NCBI RefSeq assembly: GCF_002234675.1
Contig: NC_019876.2
Location: forward strand, 21,999,161-22,063,160
Origin: Oryzias latipes
Lineage: Eukaryota > Chordata > Actinopteri > Beloniformes > Adrianichthyidae
Direction: 5' to 3'
DNA length: 64,000 nt
Both the position numbers and the translations under genes were made by a program. The notes under the pieces are model-generated. The model was given only the letters and a program-made list of their open reading frames with translations, was not told the origin of the DNA and did not search any database. Below, in pieces: positions 12,301 through 23,768 of the stretch (position 1 is the stretch's first letter; every line of letters starts with the position of its first letter).

Positions 12301-15300
12301 GTTTGGGAACTATTTTGTGCAGCGCAAAGTTACGTGTCTGTATTTTGAAGGTGAAGCCTTACATGCAGCTAGAGAGCGGTCCACTGCAGAAGAATCCACA
12401 CGCACCCCCAACACACTTGTGTGTGTGCTCCTTCCTCCTAAAGTGCAATTTATTTCAGTAGACAATTCCATGAATTATGATTTCCATGATGTCACTACCA
12501 AAGCTGAGTCCTTGGTTGGTCAAAGTTCGACCTGCTTTAACTGTCAACGCTAGTTCAAGTTCACACATTTTGTACACAAAGCCCTAAAACGGTCTTAAAA
12601 TGTGCGTAGATGCTCGTTGATGTGAGAGTTTTGAATTAAGTGTGGTCTTTCTTATGTTAAATGAATATAGAATTGTTTTAATTAAAGGTTATTGAGTAGG
12701 ATCAGCTGGTGGGTCACATGTTTGTGGGCGGTGACGTTAATTGACTATAACTCACCTGTGGTTTTTACCCTGTGTAAGGTGGAAGGGGGGGTGAGCTGGG
12801 TTGCCGTATTGTTTGTTGACCGCTTTATGCGCTTTATACGCTTTTGTGCTTTTTTCTTGATTCCTTGTTTTTTCTATTTTTTGATCATAATATTACAAGT
12901 GGATTTAATTACCTTCATTTTCCATTATTAAAACTACAAAAATACAAACTTCGTTATGCTGTATGGTTTTTGAGCGGGTCATTCAAAACCCACCCACAGG
13001 ACCCACCCAGCGTCAGCCTCTCAGCGACTGTTTGGTTTTGTCGCTACACACGCGTTTACATAGACCTTTCATTGAAAGTGCCGACTTGAACACGCAATGC
13101 CAAGTGCGGTTTTAACGTAGCTTAACAAAAAAAACGTTATTTAATACTCAACACTTCGTTTTCATCAAAGAAATTCAATATAAAAAGGAAACGCATAGGA
13201 TTCCAGTGGTAACGCTTGCTGTGTGTGCGCGTGTGTGTGTGTGTGTATATGTGCTTTTGTGCTCGTGTAGGTGACGAGGCCACAGAGAGTCTGATGAGTC
13301 TGAGTCCGTCAGAGCTGAAGAACCTGCTCCACCACATCCTCAGTGGGAAAGAGTTTGGCGTGGAGCGCAGCGGTCAGTGTGTTTTCTGTTTGTGTTGAAG
13401 CTGTGGATCAGTGTCTCTGATGTCCGTTGTTCGTGTTTGACTCCTCCTCCCCCCTTGCAGTCAGAGAGGGAGATGATGGCATCAGTCCTGCCATCTCCAT
13501 CCACCACCTGGGGAACGTTGGCGCCACCAAGAGTGAGAGAGCGGGCATCAGCAAGCTGAAGAGCGACATAAAGATGGTAAGAGACTGCAGCACAGCTGGA
13601 GCTTCCAGCAGAGCTTGAGGACAACAGATCCAACCCTGGAGCTGACACCTGAAGGATCCGGAACCTGACCTGACCTGTTTGGACTGGACCAGAAGAAACG
13701 TCCACTTTTAGAACCAGACTGGACATCAAGAGAATGTTCAGGGGGGCTAGGATTAGATCAGATATTGTCTGCATGCCTATCCTGTAGCAGGTAGACCCTT
13801 TTTTCTTCACACTTTCATCAGGAAGGACGGAAATCTGACCGTCCACCAGAAGACTTATCCCAACAGCTTGGAGCAGAGGTGCTCATTACGTGGATCGCGA
13901 TCAACCGGTCGATCTTCAAGGACATGAGTTAGATCGCAGGCCAGGAAAGATAGATAACCAAAAAAAATATATATATATTTTCAAAAAATCTGTCAGTTAA
14001 TCAAAATCCATGTCAATCAAGTATGAGACTTGATTGACATGCAGAACAGCCAATCGAATATCCTCTGATACACGCATCACTGCACATGTGTGTTTAAATA
14101 CACTGAGCGCACATTCTGTCTGCCATTAGAAAGTTGCTACTTGCCCCACGGCACGTCAAGTCCCTGGCAGAAGACCACTCCAGCCCACTGGAGTGTTTGT
14201 TGAGGCCTGGATCACACCGCGTTCCTCCGCAGTTCCCGCCCGATGAATCCGATCCATGCTCCCCCCATTGCACGGTTAACAGCAGAGCATGAAATATGAT
14301 AGTCGCTGCTTTCTGATTTTGTAATAAAACGTGTCATCTGTTAATACACAAGTATCTCTGCACATAAATTTGTGTACTTTTACTCTGTAGTTTTTGAATT
14401 ATCAGTACATAAACAATGTCATGTACTAATAGTTCACAATACTATGTTTATTAAACAGTATTTTAGTCTCAAAATACTTTATATATATATATATGTATCT
14501 CTCTCTCTCTCTCTCTATATATATATGTATATATATATAGAGAGAGATATAGATGTATATATAGACATACATCTTGGTCTCAAAAGTAGCTCACATGCCA
14601 AAAAGGTGTGGGCACCCCTGGCTTAGAGGATGAGGCAGGTCAGGATCTTTGTGGTGAAGAGACTAACCCAGCTCACTGGCTTTTATGTTTTTACAGCTTG
14701 AGCACACGATGTCTCTGTCTGTGAGTATGATAAAAAATGATCATCTTATTGGTGCTAATTCACCTGATGGAAGGGAAGGAGAGCTTGAGATGCATGGGGC
14801 AAATCATGACGCTTGAACAGGGCGATCATTCTTAATCCAGGGAACATAATCCTCATGTCTGATAATCTGCTTTATTTTTATAAATAAAATAAGGCAAAAG
14901 GTAATTCAAAGAGTTTTAAATAAGAAAGATTAAAAAAAGGAAGTCAACACAAATTAAAGTTAAAACATTAAATTATACTTACTCACATGACCCTTTGGAA
15001 CCCCCCCACTAGAAATTCCCAGTGTTGGAAGTCCTCTGTAGATTATCGAACAAATACAGATCCCTAAAGGATACTAGTACTCCCCTCTACTAGTAGAGGT
15101 AAAGAGCTGGTTCAGTGCTCTGGTCAACTACAGACCAGGACCGTGTTTGATGTGTTCTGATGGATTAGCTGGATCATAAAAAGTGAAGTTCATGGAAGCA
15201 TTGAAGTGCAGCAGAAGCAGGGTCTGAGGTGGGCTGTGAGGAGCAGGTCCTGGACCATGATGGGTAAACATCTGACCTGGAAGGCAGCTGATCCAACGCG

Positions 15301-18300
15301 TCACTTCCCATGACACCCATGGGGGGAGGGGGAATGAAACCCTGACACATCTCCAGGCAGTGAGCTCCTGTAGGTTCTTAATTATCATCATTAAGGACGA
15401 GTTGTCCAAAATTGAAGTTACAGATCAGAAGGAAGCAAATGTCTCGATTTAACCTAAACCTTGATGTCTCTGTTTGCTGTTGTCCGATGTCTTCTGTCTT
15501 CTTTAGACTCTGATTCTAGCTGCAGTCTTGTTACACACGTGCAAAACTTTATCCAAATTCCAGAAATGTTGAAAAAAACCAATTTCGCAATCACACTGTT
15601 TCCATTAAATCATAATTATGCAAATAAACACAAACCAACTCCTGCGATAAGTCATGCAAAAACATGGTGAAAGCAGATACATTCAAATTTCTGCCACGGC
15701 ACTAGCGCTCATCATCATCTATCAAAGGAGTTTTATTTAGACCATGGAGCGGCGAGCTCCTTAAATGGGGGAGAGACTACGGATGAAGCAATTTTGGGAA
15801 ACGGTGGCTGGTGATTTTACATTGGAGCGTTGGATCCAACAGTTCCACATGACATGCTCAACTTTATTTTCAATAAATGCAGGTTTTTCAAAATCGACAT
15901 GTTTCCATTAAGCAAATTTATTATCGCAAATTTAATTTGCACTATGTAATTTGAAACACAGCTTTTTTATTTTTATGAACCTTCAGTCTCCTCCAGGCTG
16001 TCCGGATTCTTCTTTGACTTTTTTCTTCTTCTGCTTCTCAGGGCGTTCAAAGTCCGTCGCTGGATATGGAAAATGTGGAATCGGGGGTAAGGTTTGCTTT
16101 GAAATATATACTTTCAACAGTTTGAAACTGTTGTTAGTTTTAAAAGAAGGGCTGCATGGTGGTGTACTGGGTAGCACTGTCGCCTGACAGCAAGAAGGCT
16201 GTGGTTGAAATCCTGGCGTGGTCCCTCTGTGTGGAACGTCCATGTTCTCCTCGTGCATGTGTGGGTTTCCTCCCTACGTCTCCATATGTGCTTCATATGT
16301 TAATTGATGATTCTTTATTGGCCCTTATGGGCAAACGTGAGGGTCTGGCCCTGCAACAGACGGGCGATCTGTGCAGGGTGACCCCGCCTTAGGCTCCAGC
16401 AGCTCAGTGAGTCCAATAAGGGCTTTTGAAGGTCCATAAGAGGGATGGATGGATTTAAAAGAAACCATGACAACCCTCTTCGACAGACTGGCGACATGTC
16501 CAGGATGTCCCCTGCCTTTTCCCATAAGTGGCCGGGATAGGCTCCAGCAGCCCCGTGACCCCGAAAGGGATAAACGGGAGAAAATGAATGACAACCCTTG
16601 AGGTTTGGGGGGTGTTGTCCATCCTACTATCCTGCCTCCTCACTTTTAGTATCAGAAAGTACTAGAAGTACCCCTTAATCCTTCCATTAAAGTCTATCAG
16701 GTGGATCCACGGAGCACACCCATAAGTTACACACCTATTGGCATCTTCAACAGAGTTTTTATGGACCTGCGGGTTTACATGGGAGTTGATGGACCTGCAA
16801 AGTTTCAAAGGTTCCGGGTTTAAATAGTCTGCAGGAGCAAAAGAAGCTCCTCCACTGTGAGGATGGTGCTGAGAGTAGCATGTCAGGAGGCACGGCCTAG
16901 AACTGCTACATCACATAGAGGGGCATTGCACCTTTACACCAGCAGAGGGCGTTCCTGCTGTAGAGCAGTGTTTTTCAACCAGTGTGCCGTGGGAGATGGC
17001 CAAGTGTGCCGTGGGAAATTGCCATCATTAACTGATCTAAAAACATTTCCCATCTCCAGGATTTTAGCTCTCTGTTCATCCAAACAGGCCCTGATAAAAC
17101 ACTGAGGAGTTAGGAATATAAAAGATCGTAAAATACCTTTTCTTTGCGTTCATTTTATTTTATTAAAGACATTTTGATAAGAATGACGCGATTCAGCTGC
17201 ACCTTCGGCTGTATTTTGGAAGAGTCCCGTGTTGGGGGGGTTAATCACATGTCATCGGTCTGACCAATCAGAAGTGGTTAAAGTCTTCACTTCCTTGTCC
17301 CGATTTAGCTCGTAAAGTCGCTCAGTTCTAACAGAAATACCAGCTAAAGCTCGTCTTTAGCGGTGTAGCTATCCACAGAATCCGGTATCAGACCGTGGAA
17401 CAAGTGAACAAAACAATGAAGCTCCGAAAACCGATCTCCGGCCGTTTTATGCACTACATTTCCCATGATGCATTGGGTTGTGAGAGTGACAGCGCAAAAG
17501 GAGATCTGTTGTTAAACGTCTTGAAACTAACGAACACACAAACTGTTTTTAAATCTTCTAACTTAACTTTTATTGCATCTTTTAGAAAAAAACAGCTGCA
17601 GTTTCCAGCTTTTTCTGTAACAATTATCTCAAAAATGCATGTGAGATTGTGGAGGGGCTGTAGATCAATACAGACTATGAGTTTCTCCTTTTTTTTTAAT
17701 TTTTGGATGCTGGTGTGCCGCGGGATTTTTTTTAAGGTTAAAGTGTGCCGTGGCTCAGAAAAGGTTGAAAAACACTGCTCTAGAGGGCTTCCATCATCTG
17801 ATGCTTTTGTTTTTTCTGCTTATCTATATGTTTGTTTGTTTGCTGCTCAGAGGTACCGGCTGCCGTCCATAGAGTCTCTGGACATTTCGGACAGCATTCC
17901 TACCATCAAGGACACCAGACATGGACAGTGGCTGCGCAGGAGACGGCTGGACGGCGCGCTGAACCGAGTTCCTGTGGGCTTCTACCAGAAAGTGTGGAGG
18001 ATCCTGCAGAAGGTCTGAAAAGACGCCAAAGCCTCTGGTCTGGTCGCTCTGATCTCTGGGCAGACACTCAGTGAAGTTTATGCTTCACTTGAGCTGCTGA
18101 ACCAACTTTGCTTTTCTTTGTTCCAGTGCCACGGTCTGTCCATCGAGGGCTTTGTTCTTCCATCATCCACCACCAGAGAGGTCAGGCTGCTCCGTCTTCA
18201 CAGGCATTTTTAGTTTTGTTCCTTTTTAGCTAAAGATTTACTCCTCTTTTCGCTTCTTCTGTATTTACTGATGGTGCAGCAAACACACTGTGCTGTAGCT

Positions 18301-20049
18301 AAAATTTGGGTCTTTCAGACTTAAACCTGGATTCTTCTTAGGCATTTGCTGTTATTTCTGAGCACATTCCTGTGAGAAGGTCTGAAAACTGTAACAGACT
18401 TATGTTTGAAATTTTTCGTGCACCATTGGAGCCACACTGGAGGCAGTGATGGTGAAGTGTCTTGCCCAAGGACGCAACCACAGTTGACTGGGGGGAGCGG
18501 GGATCAAAGCGCCGATGCTTGGATCATTGGCCGACCTGCTCAACCGCCTGTGCCACTGCCACCCTTATTGTAATATTTCCAATAAAAGTTATTAACTTAA
18601 TTTATCAAATGGACCACCACCTTGGAATCAGTTTACAAAAGCTTGAAATAAACCTTTTAAATCAATAACATCTGAATATTTTTAAACACTAAAGAGGCAT
18701 AGGCTGGTAGAGGTCAGCAAACGTTTTACACGTCCACTTTGTAGACAAAACAAACATTGATTGACAAATCTGAAGCAAAAGTAAAATACAGAAAGGGAAA
18801 AGTAGAATCTAACCACCTGCCCTGGAGGCTTCCGGCTGCGTTTACGCCGGGATTGTGACGCGGGTTCTTGAAGGCGCATTTAGTCAGTGGAAACATTTTG
18901 AGGGGCTTGTTTTTCTTTCTTTTTTTCTGCTGTTTACTGGCGCTTGTCTGCCACCTACAGTTGGACGAGGCTTCATTCATGTCAAAGCGGTGCAAATCTT
19001 GTGAATCTACATATGAAAGACTCGGTGTCACAGAATTTAGTCTGGGCACAAACAGCAATCATTCATTTCTCCTCCATGATCAATTTTCGAGCGGTTTGCA
19101 CTTCCGTGAAGTAATGGGGGATGTCATCTATACGTCACTACCAAATCCAAGTCCCTGATGGATTAAAGTTCAACCTGGTTTAGCTGTCAATTTGTGTTCA
19201 GTGGCTACACGTAACTCCATGTGAACACAAAGGCCTGAAACATGCTTTTCCTCATGTTTACATTGACTATTCATTGAAAGTGGTATCTTGAATGCGCGTT
19301 GCCGAGGACGATGTGAACATATTGATTCCTGCGGCTCAGATGAATGATCTTGCTCTGAATACCCAGTGTTGCAGTGGTCTTAACCCCTGTGTGCGCCTCA
19401 GCTTGTGGCCTCTTCCTGTCTGTTGCCACAGCAGCTGGATTGCTGTTGCTGTGCCGTTGGTTGCTCTGGTTTCCCGTCCTTGGGAGGTCCTTGGCTGCCT
19501 ACCTCATCAGTCTTTTTGAAGGAGATGTGTCAGTGATCAAATTTAAGATTCTGAGGTTGCTGAATCCAGAACATTTGTCTCTCCTGCTGCAGATGACCCC
19601 CGCAGAAATCAAGTTCTCAGTTCACGTGGAAACCGTTCTGAACCGCGTCCCCCAGCCCGAGTACCGGCAGCTGCTGGTGGAAGCCATTCTGGTCCTCACC
19701 ATGCTGGCCGACGTGGACATCCCAAGCATCGGCTCCATCATCCATGTGGAGAAGATCGTCCATTTGGCCAACGATATGTTCTACAAAGATCAGGTCAGAA
19801 CCCCCAAACATACACACTCTCCCCACCTTTAGAGCTAGGATGGAAGCCCTCACGTTGTTTCCATCTGTTCCACAGAAGGACCTGGGGGCCGAGGGGCACA
19901 TCCTAGAAAAAGATCCGTCCACGGGAGTGTGCCGACTCCTGTATGACAGCGCCCCCAGTGGTCGCTTTGGAAGCATGACCTACCTGACCAAGGCGGTGGC
20001 GGCTTATGTACAGGACTTCCTGCCTAGCGGGGCGTGTGCCGTGCAGTGA
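364..20049 (+). CDS. phka1: Phosphorylase b kinase regulatory subunit alpha, C-terminal 919 residues (5'-partial)
   Basis: This is the regulatory alpha subunit of the (alpha beta gamma delta)4 phosphorylase kinase, which activates glycogen phosphorylase in the cytosol. I place 23 coding exons: 364-486, 581-676, 754-861, 1630-1708, 1787-1921, 2466-2575, 3214-3358, 3447-3525, 3634-3794, 8613-8774, 8862-8956, 9039-9184, 9692-9845, 10002-10160, 10231-10360, 13271-13372, 13461-13576, 14697-14720, 16042-16086, 17851-18012, 18127-18180, 19593-19793, 19876-20049. All phases join without a break (2760 nt including TGA). Recognisable stretches are [80 protein letters not shown] and [20 protein letters not shown]. 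The C-terminus is CAVQ, a CaaX box, fitting the farnesylation known for alpha subunits. About 300 N-terminal codons lie upstream of the window. The C-terminal part ([21 protein letters not shown]) fits PHKA1 better than PHKA2, from memory. The donor after 8956 (GTTCCT) is weak, and the two tiny exons are the least certain. Confidence 0.93.
1001..1080 (+). repeat. hAT element 5'-end fragment
   Basis: The stretch starts CAGGGGTCGGCAACC, a Buster-type hAT terminus, and is followed by the AGCTGCATGCGGCT motif that also appears near the 3' end of the hAT ending at 7361. No matching 3' terminus or 8-bp duplication was found nearby, so it looks truncated. It lies in the phka1 intron after exon 3. 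Confidence 0.45.
3871..4752 (+). mobile_element. Non-autonomous hAT (Buster-type), copy 1
   Basis: The element has TIRs CAGTGTTTTTCTAACC and GGTTGAAAAACACTG. Flanking octamers are acctagag and gtctagag, six of eight matching, with TA at positions 4-5 as known for Buster-type hATs. No transposase ORF is present. The subterminal CGGCACAC motif is repeated near both ends. The same family occurs at 16966-17777 (inverted) and 22893-23768. It sits in the large phka1 intron after exon 9. Confidence 0.85.
5261..7361 (+). mobile_element. Non-autonomous hAT element, 2.1 kb, host of a nested hAT
   Basis: The termini are CAGGGGTGGTGAAC and CTCGCCACCTCTG, imperfect inverted repeats. A perfect 8-bp target-site duplication ttctagtt stands at 5253-5260 and 7362-7369. 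No hAT transposase domain is readable in any frame. A second element with its own duplication (5703-6509) is nested within it, so the element itself is about 1.29 kb. It lies in the intron between phka1 exons 9 and 10. Confidence 0.88.
5703..6509 (+). mobile_element. Nested hAT element (TAGGGCTG ends)
   Basis: The element begins TAGGGCTGCAGCTATCGAT and ends ATCGTTTTAGCCCTA. A perfect 8-bp duplication catcatga flanks it at 5695-5702 and 6510-6517. It carries AT-rich subterminal ATCGATTAATCG repeats, a poly-G run at 5941-5959 and a GC-rich core at 6105-6210. No transposase is visible. It inserted into the older hAT 5261-7361. Confidence 0.88.
10377..11502 (+). mobile_element. Non-autonomous hAT element with 15-bp TIRs
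   Basis: The termini CAGGGGTCGGGAACC and GGTTCCCGACCCCTG are perfect inverted repeats. A perfect 8-bp duplication ttctatac flanks them at 10369-10376 and 11503-11510, starting only 8 bases past the splice donor of phka1 exon 15. Subterminal TATGGCTC motifs recur near both ends. No transposase is readable. An LTR-like block (11081-11417) interrupts its right half. Confidence 0.9.
11081..11417 (+). mobile_element. Probable solo LTR nested in a hAT
   Basis: The block has LTR architecture: it begins TGTCGCGGAC, has a TATA-like ATATAAAG near 11265 and AATAAAG near 11362 about 95 bases later, and is flanked by the 4-bp repeat aaat (11077-11080 and 11418-11421). Removing it brings together AT-rich hAT sequence on both sides. 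The 3' end ACACT does not give the usual TG...CA pair, so the boundary and class are uncertain. Confidence 0.5.
12470..13130. repeat. Unclassified dispersed repeat, copy 1
   Basis: Words such as ATTGAAAGTG followed by TTGAAC/TGCGC and GTCACTACCAAA, and the TTTAACTGTCAA region, recur in the same order at 18950-19330. The two blocks therefore belong to one repeat family. No ORF or clear terminal repeat was identified. It is in the phka1 intron before exon 16, which otherwise holds nothing I can name. Confidence 0.4.
13216..13250 (+). repeat. (GT)n microsatellite
   Basis: A TG/GT dinucleotide run ends about 20 bases before phka1 exon 16 and contributes to the region around its acceptor (GTGTAG). 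Confidence 0.7.
13874..14620 (+). mobile_element. Non-autonomous hAT element containing a TA microsatellite
   Basis: The termini are CAGAGGTGCTCA and GTGGGCACCCCTG. Flanking octamers gcttggag (13866-13873) and gcttagag (14621-14628) match at seven of eight positions. The interior has no transposase ORF. A long TA/TC/GA tract near the right end (14478-14572) has probably expanded inside the element. It lies between phka1 exons 17 and 18. Confidence 0.78.
14478..14572 (+). repeat. Compound (TA)n(CT)n(TA)n microsatellite
   Basis: The sequence shows TA runs, a CT run, more TA, then GAGAGA and TATA. It is a self-complementary, hairpin-prone tract inside the hAT at 13874-14620. Confidence 0.85.
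16145..16600 (+). repeat. Teleost dispersed repeat (SINE-like head, common 3' tail)
   Basis: The left part (GGTAGCACTGTCGCCTGACAGCAAGAAGG, shown here only in part: GTAGCACTGTCGCC) resembles a widespread fish repeat with tRNA-like promoter boxes, including GTTGAAATCC where a B box would be. The right part carries the common tail words GGCTCCAGCAGC and CCCGAAAGGGATAA. It is truncated and rearranged. Family assignment is from memory. Confidence 0.45.
16966..17777 (-). mobile_element. Non-autonomous hAT (Buster-type), copy 2, inverted
   Basis: The termini are CAGTGTTTTTCAACC and GGTTGAAAAACACTG, with flanks ctgtagag and ctctagag (seven of eight match). Internal sequence is the reverse complement of the copies at 3871-4752 and 22893-23768. 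It ends about 73 bases before phka1 exon 20, close enough to affect the intron's branch region. Confidence 0.86.
18420..18570 (-). repeat. Teleost dispersed repeat fragment
   Basis: The words GTGTCTTGCCCAAGGAC and the following block ending CTGTGCCACTGCCACCC match a very common fish repeat that ends in a tRNA-like 'unique anticodon' region. It is fragmentary, within the phka1 intron before exon 22. Confidence 0.45.
18950..19330. repeat. Unclassified dispersed repeat, copy 2
   Basis: It shares ordered words with 12470-13130 (ATTGAAAGTGG, GAATGCGCGTTGCC, GTCACTACCAAA). The left edge (CTGCTGTTTACTGGCGCTTGTC) also recurs inverted near 29860-29905. It is non-coding. Confidence 0.4.
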
Positions 20050-20504
20050 GGAAGCTGAAGCAGCAGCGGTTTCACATGGGGGGGGTTTGAATGTTTTCAG
20101 TTTCAGGAGCGCATGTCACAAATATTGCACATTACCATCTTCTGCTCCTACGTCTGAAGTCTTACAGAAGCTAAAGAGAAAAGTCTCCTCTTTTGTCCTT
20201 TCTTCACTAATGGAATCTCTAAATGATGTGACTTCACAAAGACAGCAGTTCTTTTGTCAGATGGGACTGATCAGTGGAGAGTTCAAAAAGTTTATATTAG
20301 CTGTTTCTATGTTTTTTAGGCTTACCTGCTGTGATGATGGACAGGTTTTCACCTGCGCTGCAGAAAAGATCTTCATTTTTTTGATGGATTTTTTTCAGTG
20401 TTTTTGCATGGAAGCTAAGCTTCTAAAGTGAACTTTATGGATTTATTATTGTTTTACTTTAGCGCTCCCTACAGGCTGAACTGTAAACAGGCCATTCTGC
20501 AGAG

Positions 20505-20510
20505 AATAAA
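20505..20510 (+). terminator. phka1 polyadenylation signal
   Basis: AATAAA lies 456 bases after the phka1 stop codon, the first good signal downstream. It implies a 3' UTR of about 0.47 kb. No competing signal of the same quality occurs earlier in the UTR. Confidence 0.7.
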
Positions 20511-21870
20511 GTGAATGTTGAAGAAAACCCGAGTCTGCTTGTTTCTCTGCTCAGGACATGCGACCAAGAGCAGTGGGTGTGCTCCTCCATTTGGTCAGCT
20601 GGATTCTCTGTTTTCTGGTCCTAACAGTGCTGCTGGGGACTGCCCACACTCCTGAGCAGGTGCTCTGTTACTGAAGAAGAACAGGAAAAGCTGCTGCTTT
20701 GAAAAGTGGGATTCATGTCATGTGCTGGAATCCATGCTGAAAGCACGCTGAAGCACCTCCCCCTGAGGCTGTAGATAGGGGTCTTCCCCTTTATCCCTTG
20801 TGCTCTTTAGCAGCTGGATTTTGTAGAGGGTGGGTAGGCATCAAATGTCTTGAAAATGGTTTTTATTTTGCCAGTGAATCTTTTTCTGTGTTTTATAACT
20901 TTACCACTAGGGGTCACTAGTGCATTCTCAGTTGCATCCATCTATCCTCCGAACCTGTTTAATGCCTTTCAGGGTCACTGGGCTGCTGGAGCCTATCCTA
21001 GCTACTTCTGGGTGAGGCTGGGGTACACCTTGAACAGGTCACTAGTCTGTAGCAGTGGGATTGCCTTGTGAGATTTGGGCAGGTACAATTCATGAAAACC
21101 AAATAGCAGGAGAGATTTCCTGGTATTTTTGGAGTCTGTGGGGAGTGTACTAGAAAGTGCTGTGACTGCTGACTCCATTGTTCCACTGGGATACTTCAGT
21201 TCCCATATGGATATGGCTGGGATATCTTGAAACGGCATGATCGAGAGGAACAGCCTCCCTGATCTTCACCTGAGTGGTGTTTCACTATTGGACATTTTTT
21301 TCAGTCACAGTCCGAAACAAACATTTTTATTTGAAACTCAAACTACAACCAGATTACACAAAAGTGTCAGAATTCTACATTACATCATTTGGGCTGAAGA
21401 AACCAAGTTGGTCAAGCATCACTTTTATCTTTTTGTCAATAAGACTATAAAACATTTAGGTCCATCCAGACTTTGATGTTTTCAACACATCACATCTGAA
21501 AGACCCAATGTATTTTCTTACAATAAAGCAGGTGGAGGGAAAACAAATGGGGGACTAGAAAAGAGCCATGGGGGATGCCCAAGAGAGGGAAGCAGATGAG
21601 GACCCAACGCTGACAAAAAGTTTAGTCAGCCAGATATAAGACCCGGACACGTCATTGATTATAATCTCAGTAACACAGTTGTTCTGTCTTTAGCATTTTT
21701 TTACATCTAAAATATAATTATGTTTAAAGTATTATAATTTTATTATTCCAGATGATGATTTTGTTATTTGATAAGAGAATCCAAAACAACTTTGTGCTTC
21801 TGTGGAAAAAAAGTTTATTTTCTATGTATGAGACAAAAAACAATTCAAAACAGTGAGTAATATTAATTAG
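20511..21870. other. Intergenic, no gene seen
   Basis: No conserved protein motif is readable on either strand. The block 20930-21070 (CTATCCTCCGAACC, GGAGCCTATCC) is a fragment of the common teleost repeat also seen at 16330-16600. The rest is unassigned AT-rich sequence. Confidence 0.5.
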
Positions 21871-22745
21871 TTGTCAGCGATCACCAATATTGTCCTCTTA
21901 ATTTTGTCCTTTAAAGTGTTCCGTAGGAGGAACTCTGGCTTTATGGGGTCAGGGACCCACATCAGGTTAAGGACCACCCCGTTTCTGTACAACCAGAGCT
22001 GGAGTTTGATTCCTTTTACCTGTTCCCAGTGCATAATAGACTTTGGCTGGGATGCATATGTCATCAGCTCTGTTCAGACGTTTATTGGACAGACTTTCTA
22101 GGTGCAGCCAAACGACTGGTTTCATCTTTGCCTTTTGGAGATGTTGTCCTGTTGGCTTCATCAAACCAGGACATTCAATGTAAACCAGAGAGGCTCACAG
22201 TTGAGTATGAAGCAGCTGGAATGAGAAATTCAACTCAGAGGCTATGGTTCTTGATTTGATAATGGTGCTTGCTCTCTTTGGGTCGGAGGAGAGTTTCTGC
22301 ATCAAGTGGAGGGACTGAAGTTGTTCATGAGTGAGGAAAGTGTGGGGCATGAGATTTCTGCCGGGTAAGTGCATGTTCCTACACTCATCTTCATGACTGC
22401 AAGGGTGAGACCCCTGATACAGGCGGCTAAAATGAGTTTGCTCTGAAGGGTGGCTGGACACACCCTTAGAGAAAGACTGAGGAGGTCACCCTTGAAGAGC
22501 TCAAAGTAGAACTACTGCTCCTCCACATTGACACATTGATGAAGCTTATTTTAGGTGTCCTGTGCATCTCATCCAGATCCTTCCTGGACACCTCCCTCAG
22601 AAACTGTTCCATCCATGTCTCTCTCACAGAAAGGGGGCCCTGGGGTAGACCCAGTACAGACACAGCTGGCCTTAGAGCGCCCTCAGGAAGTCTGAGCATC
22701 TGGACTGCTGTCCCTCCAACCCAGTTTAACCCTTGAGCTATCTTA
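21871..22745 (+). mobile_element. Non-LTR retrotransposon fragment, reverse transcriptase and 3' end
   Basis: One reading frame carries LPFGDVVLLASSNQD, which aligns with the LPFADDVVLLASS catalytic motif of a fish LINE RT. It is followed by degenerate coding sequence with the words CAAAGTAGAACTACTGCTCC and GGACACCTCCC typical of the same family. Its frame is broken many times. The same family is represented at 34057-34255 and 42203-42526. I place it in the L2/CR1 or related group with low certainty. Confidence 0.65.
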
Positions 22746-22892
22746 GATGACCCCACCCTTACATTGACGTGTTCTCCCTACCATGACAAAGGTGGATAAA
22801 GGTGGAAAGATTTCATATAATCCATGGACACCAGTGAGGTTCACAAATCATTGAAGAAAAACGGTTCAGAGCACTGTCTAGTTGGTCTAGAT

Positions 22893-23768
22893 CAGTGTTT
22901 TTCAACCTTTTTTGAGCCACGGCACACTTTAACCTTGACAAAAATCCCGCGGCCCACCAGCATCCAAAAAAAAAAAAAAGCAGAAATCCATGGTATGTAT
23001 TGATCGACAGCCCCCCCACCCCCCACCCCCCACCCCCCCGTAATCTCACGTGGATTTTTGTGATAATTGTGGCAGAAAAAGCAGGAAGTTGCGGCTGTTT
23101 TTTCTAAAATATGTAATAAAAGTTAAATTAGAAACTGTTTGTTGTGGTTTCAAGACGTTAAACAAGGACGACTCATTGTGCGCTGTCCCTTTAAGCCAAT
23201 GCATCATGGGAGATGTAGTGTGAAAACTGCCAAAAAAGGGCAGAAAGACTAGCGTCTCTGAGCTTCATTGTATTGTCCACTTGTTCCACGGTCTGACACC
23301 GGACTCTGTGGAAAGCTACACCGCTAAAGACGAGCTTTAGCTGGTATTTTTGTTAGAACTGAGCGACTTTATCAGCAGAATTAAGAACAAGGAAGTGAAG
23401 ACTTTAAGCACTTCTGATTGGTCAGACTGATGACATGTGATTAGGCCTTCAAGAATGATTGGCGGAGACAGTTAAAGGGGCGGGACTTTTCCTTACACAG
23501 TTATAGCTGCAGCTAAATCGCGGTACCGTGATTCTTATCAAAATGTCTTTAATAGAATTAAATAAACACAAAGAAAAAGTAATTTTAAGATCTTTTGTAT
23601 TCCTAACTCCTCAGTGTTTTATCAGGGCCTGTTTGGATGAACAAAGAGTTGATTTCCTGGAGATGGAAAATGTTTTTAGATCAGTGAATGAGGGCAATTT
23701 CCCACGGCACACTTGACCATCTCCCACGGCATACTAGTGTGCCGCGGCACACTGGTTGAAAAACACTG
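22893..23768 (+). mobile_element. Non-autonomous hAT (Buster-type), copy 3
   Basis: It has perfect TIRs CAGTGTTTTTCAACC / GGTTGAAAAACACTG and a perfect 8-bp duplication gtctagat (22885-22892 and 23769-23776). It is the best-preserved of three copies in the window and contains a C-rich run near 23010-23040. No transposase is present. Confidence 0.9.

Noticed and set aside
15540-15960. Possible TIR element around repeated GTTTCCATTAA words
   Set aside because: The words are in direct, not inverted, orientation and no target duplication was found.
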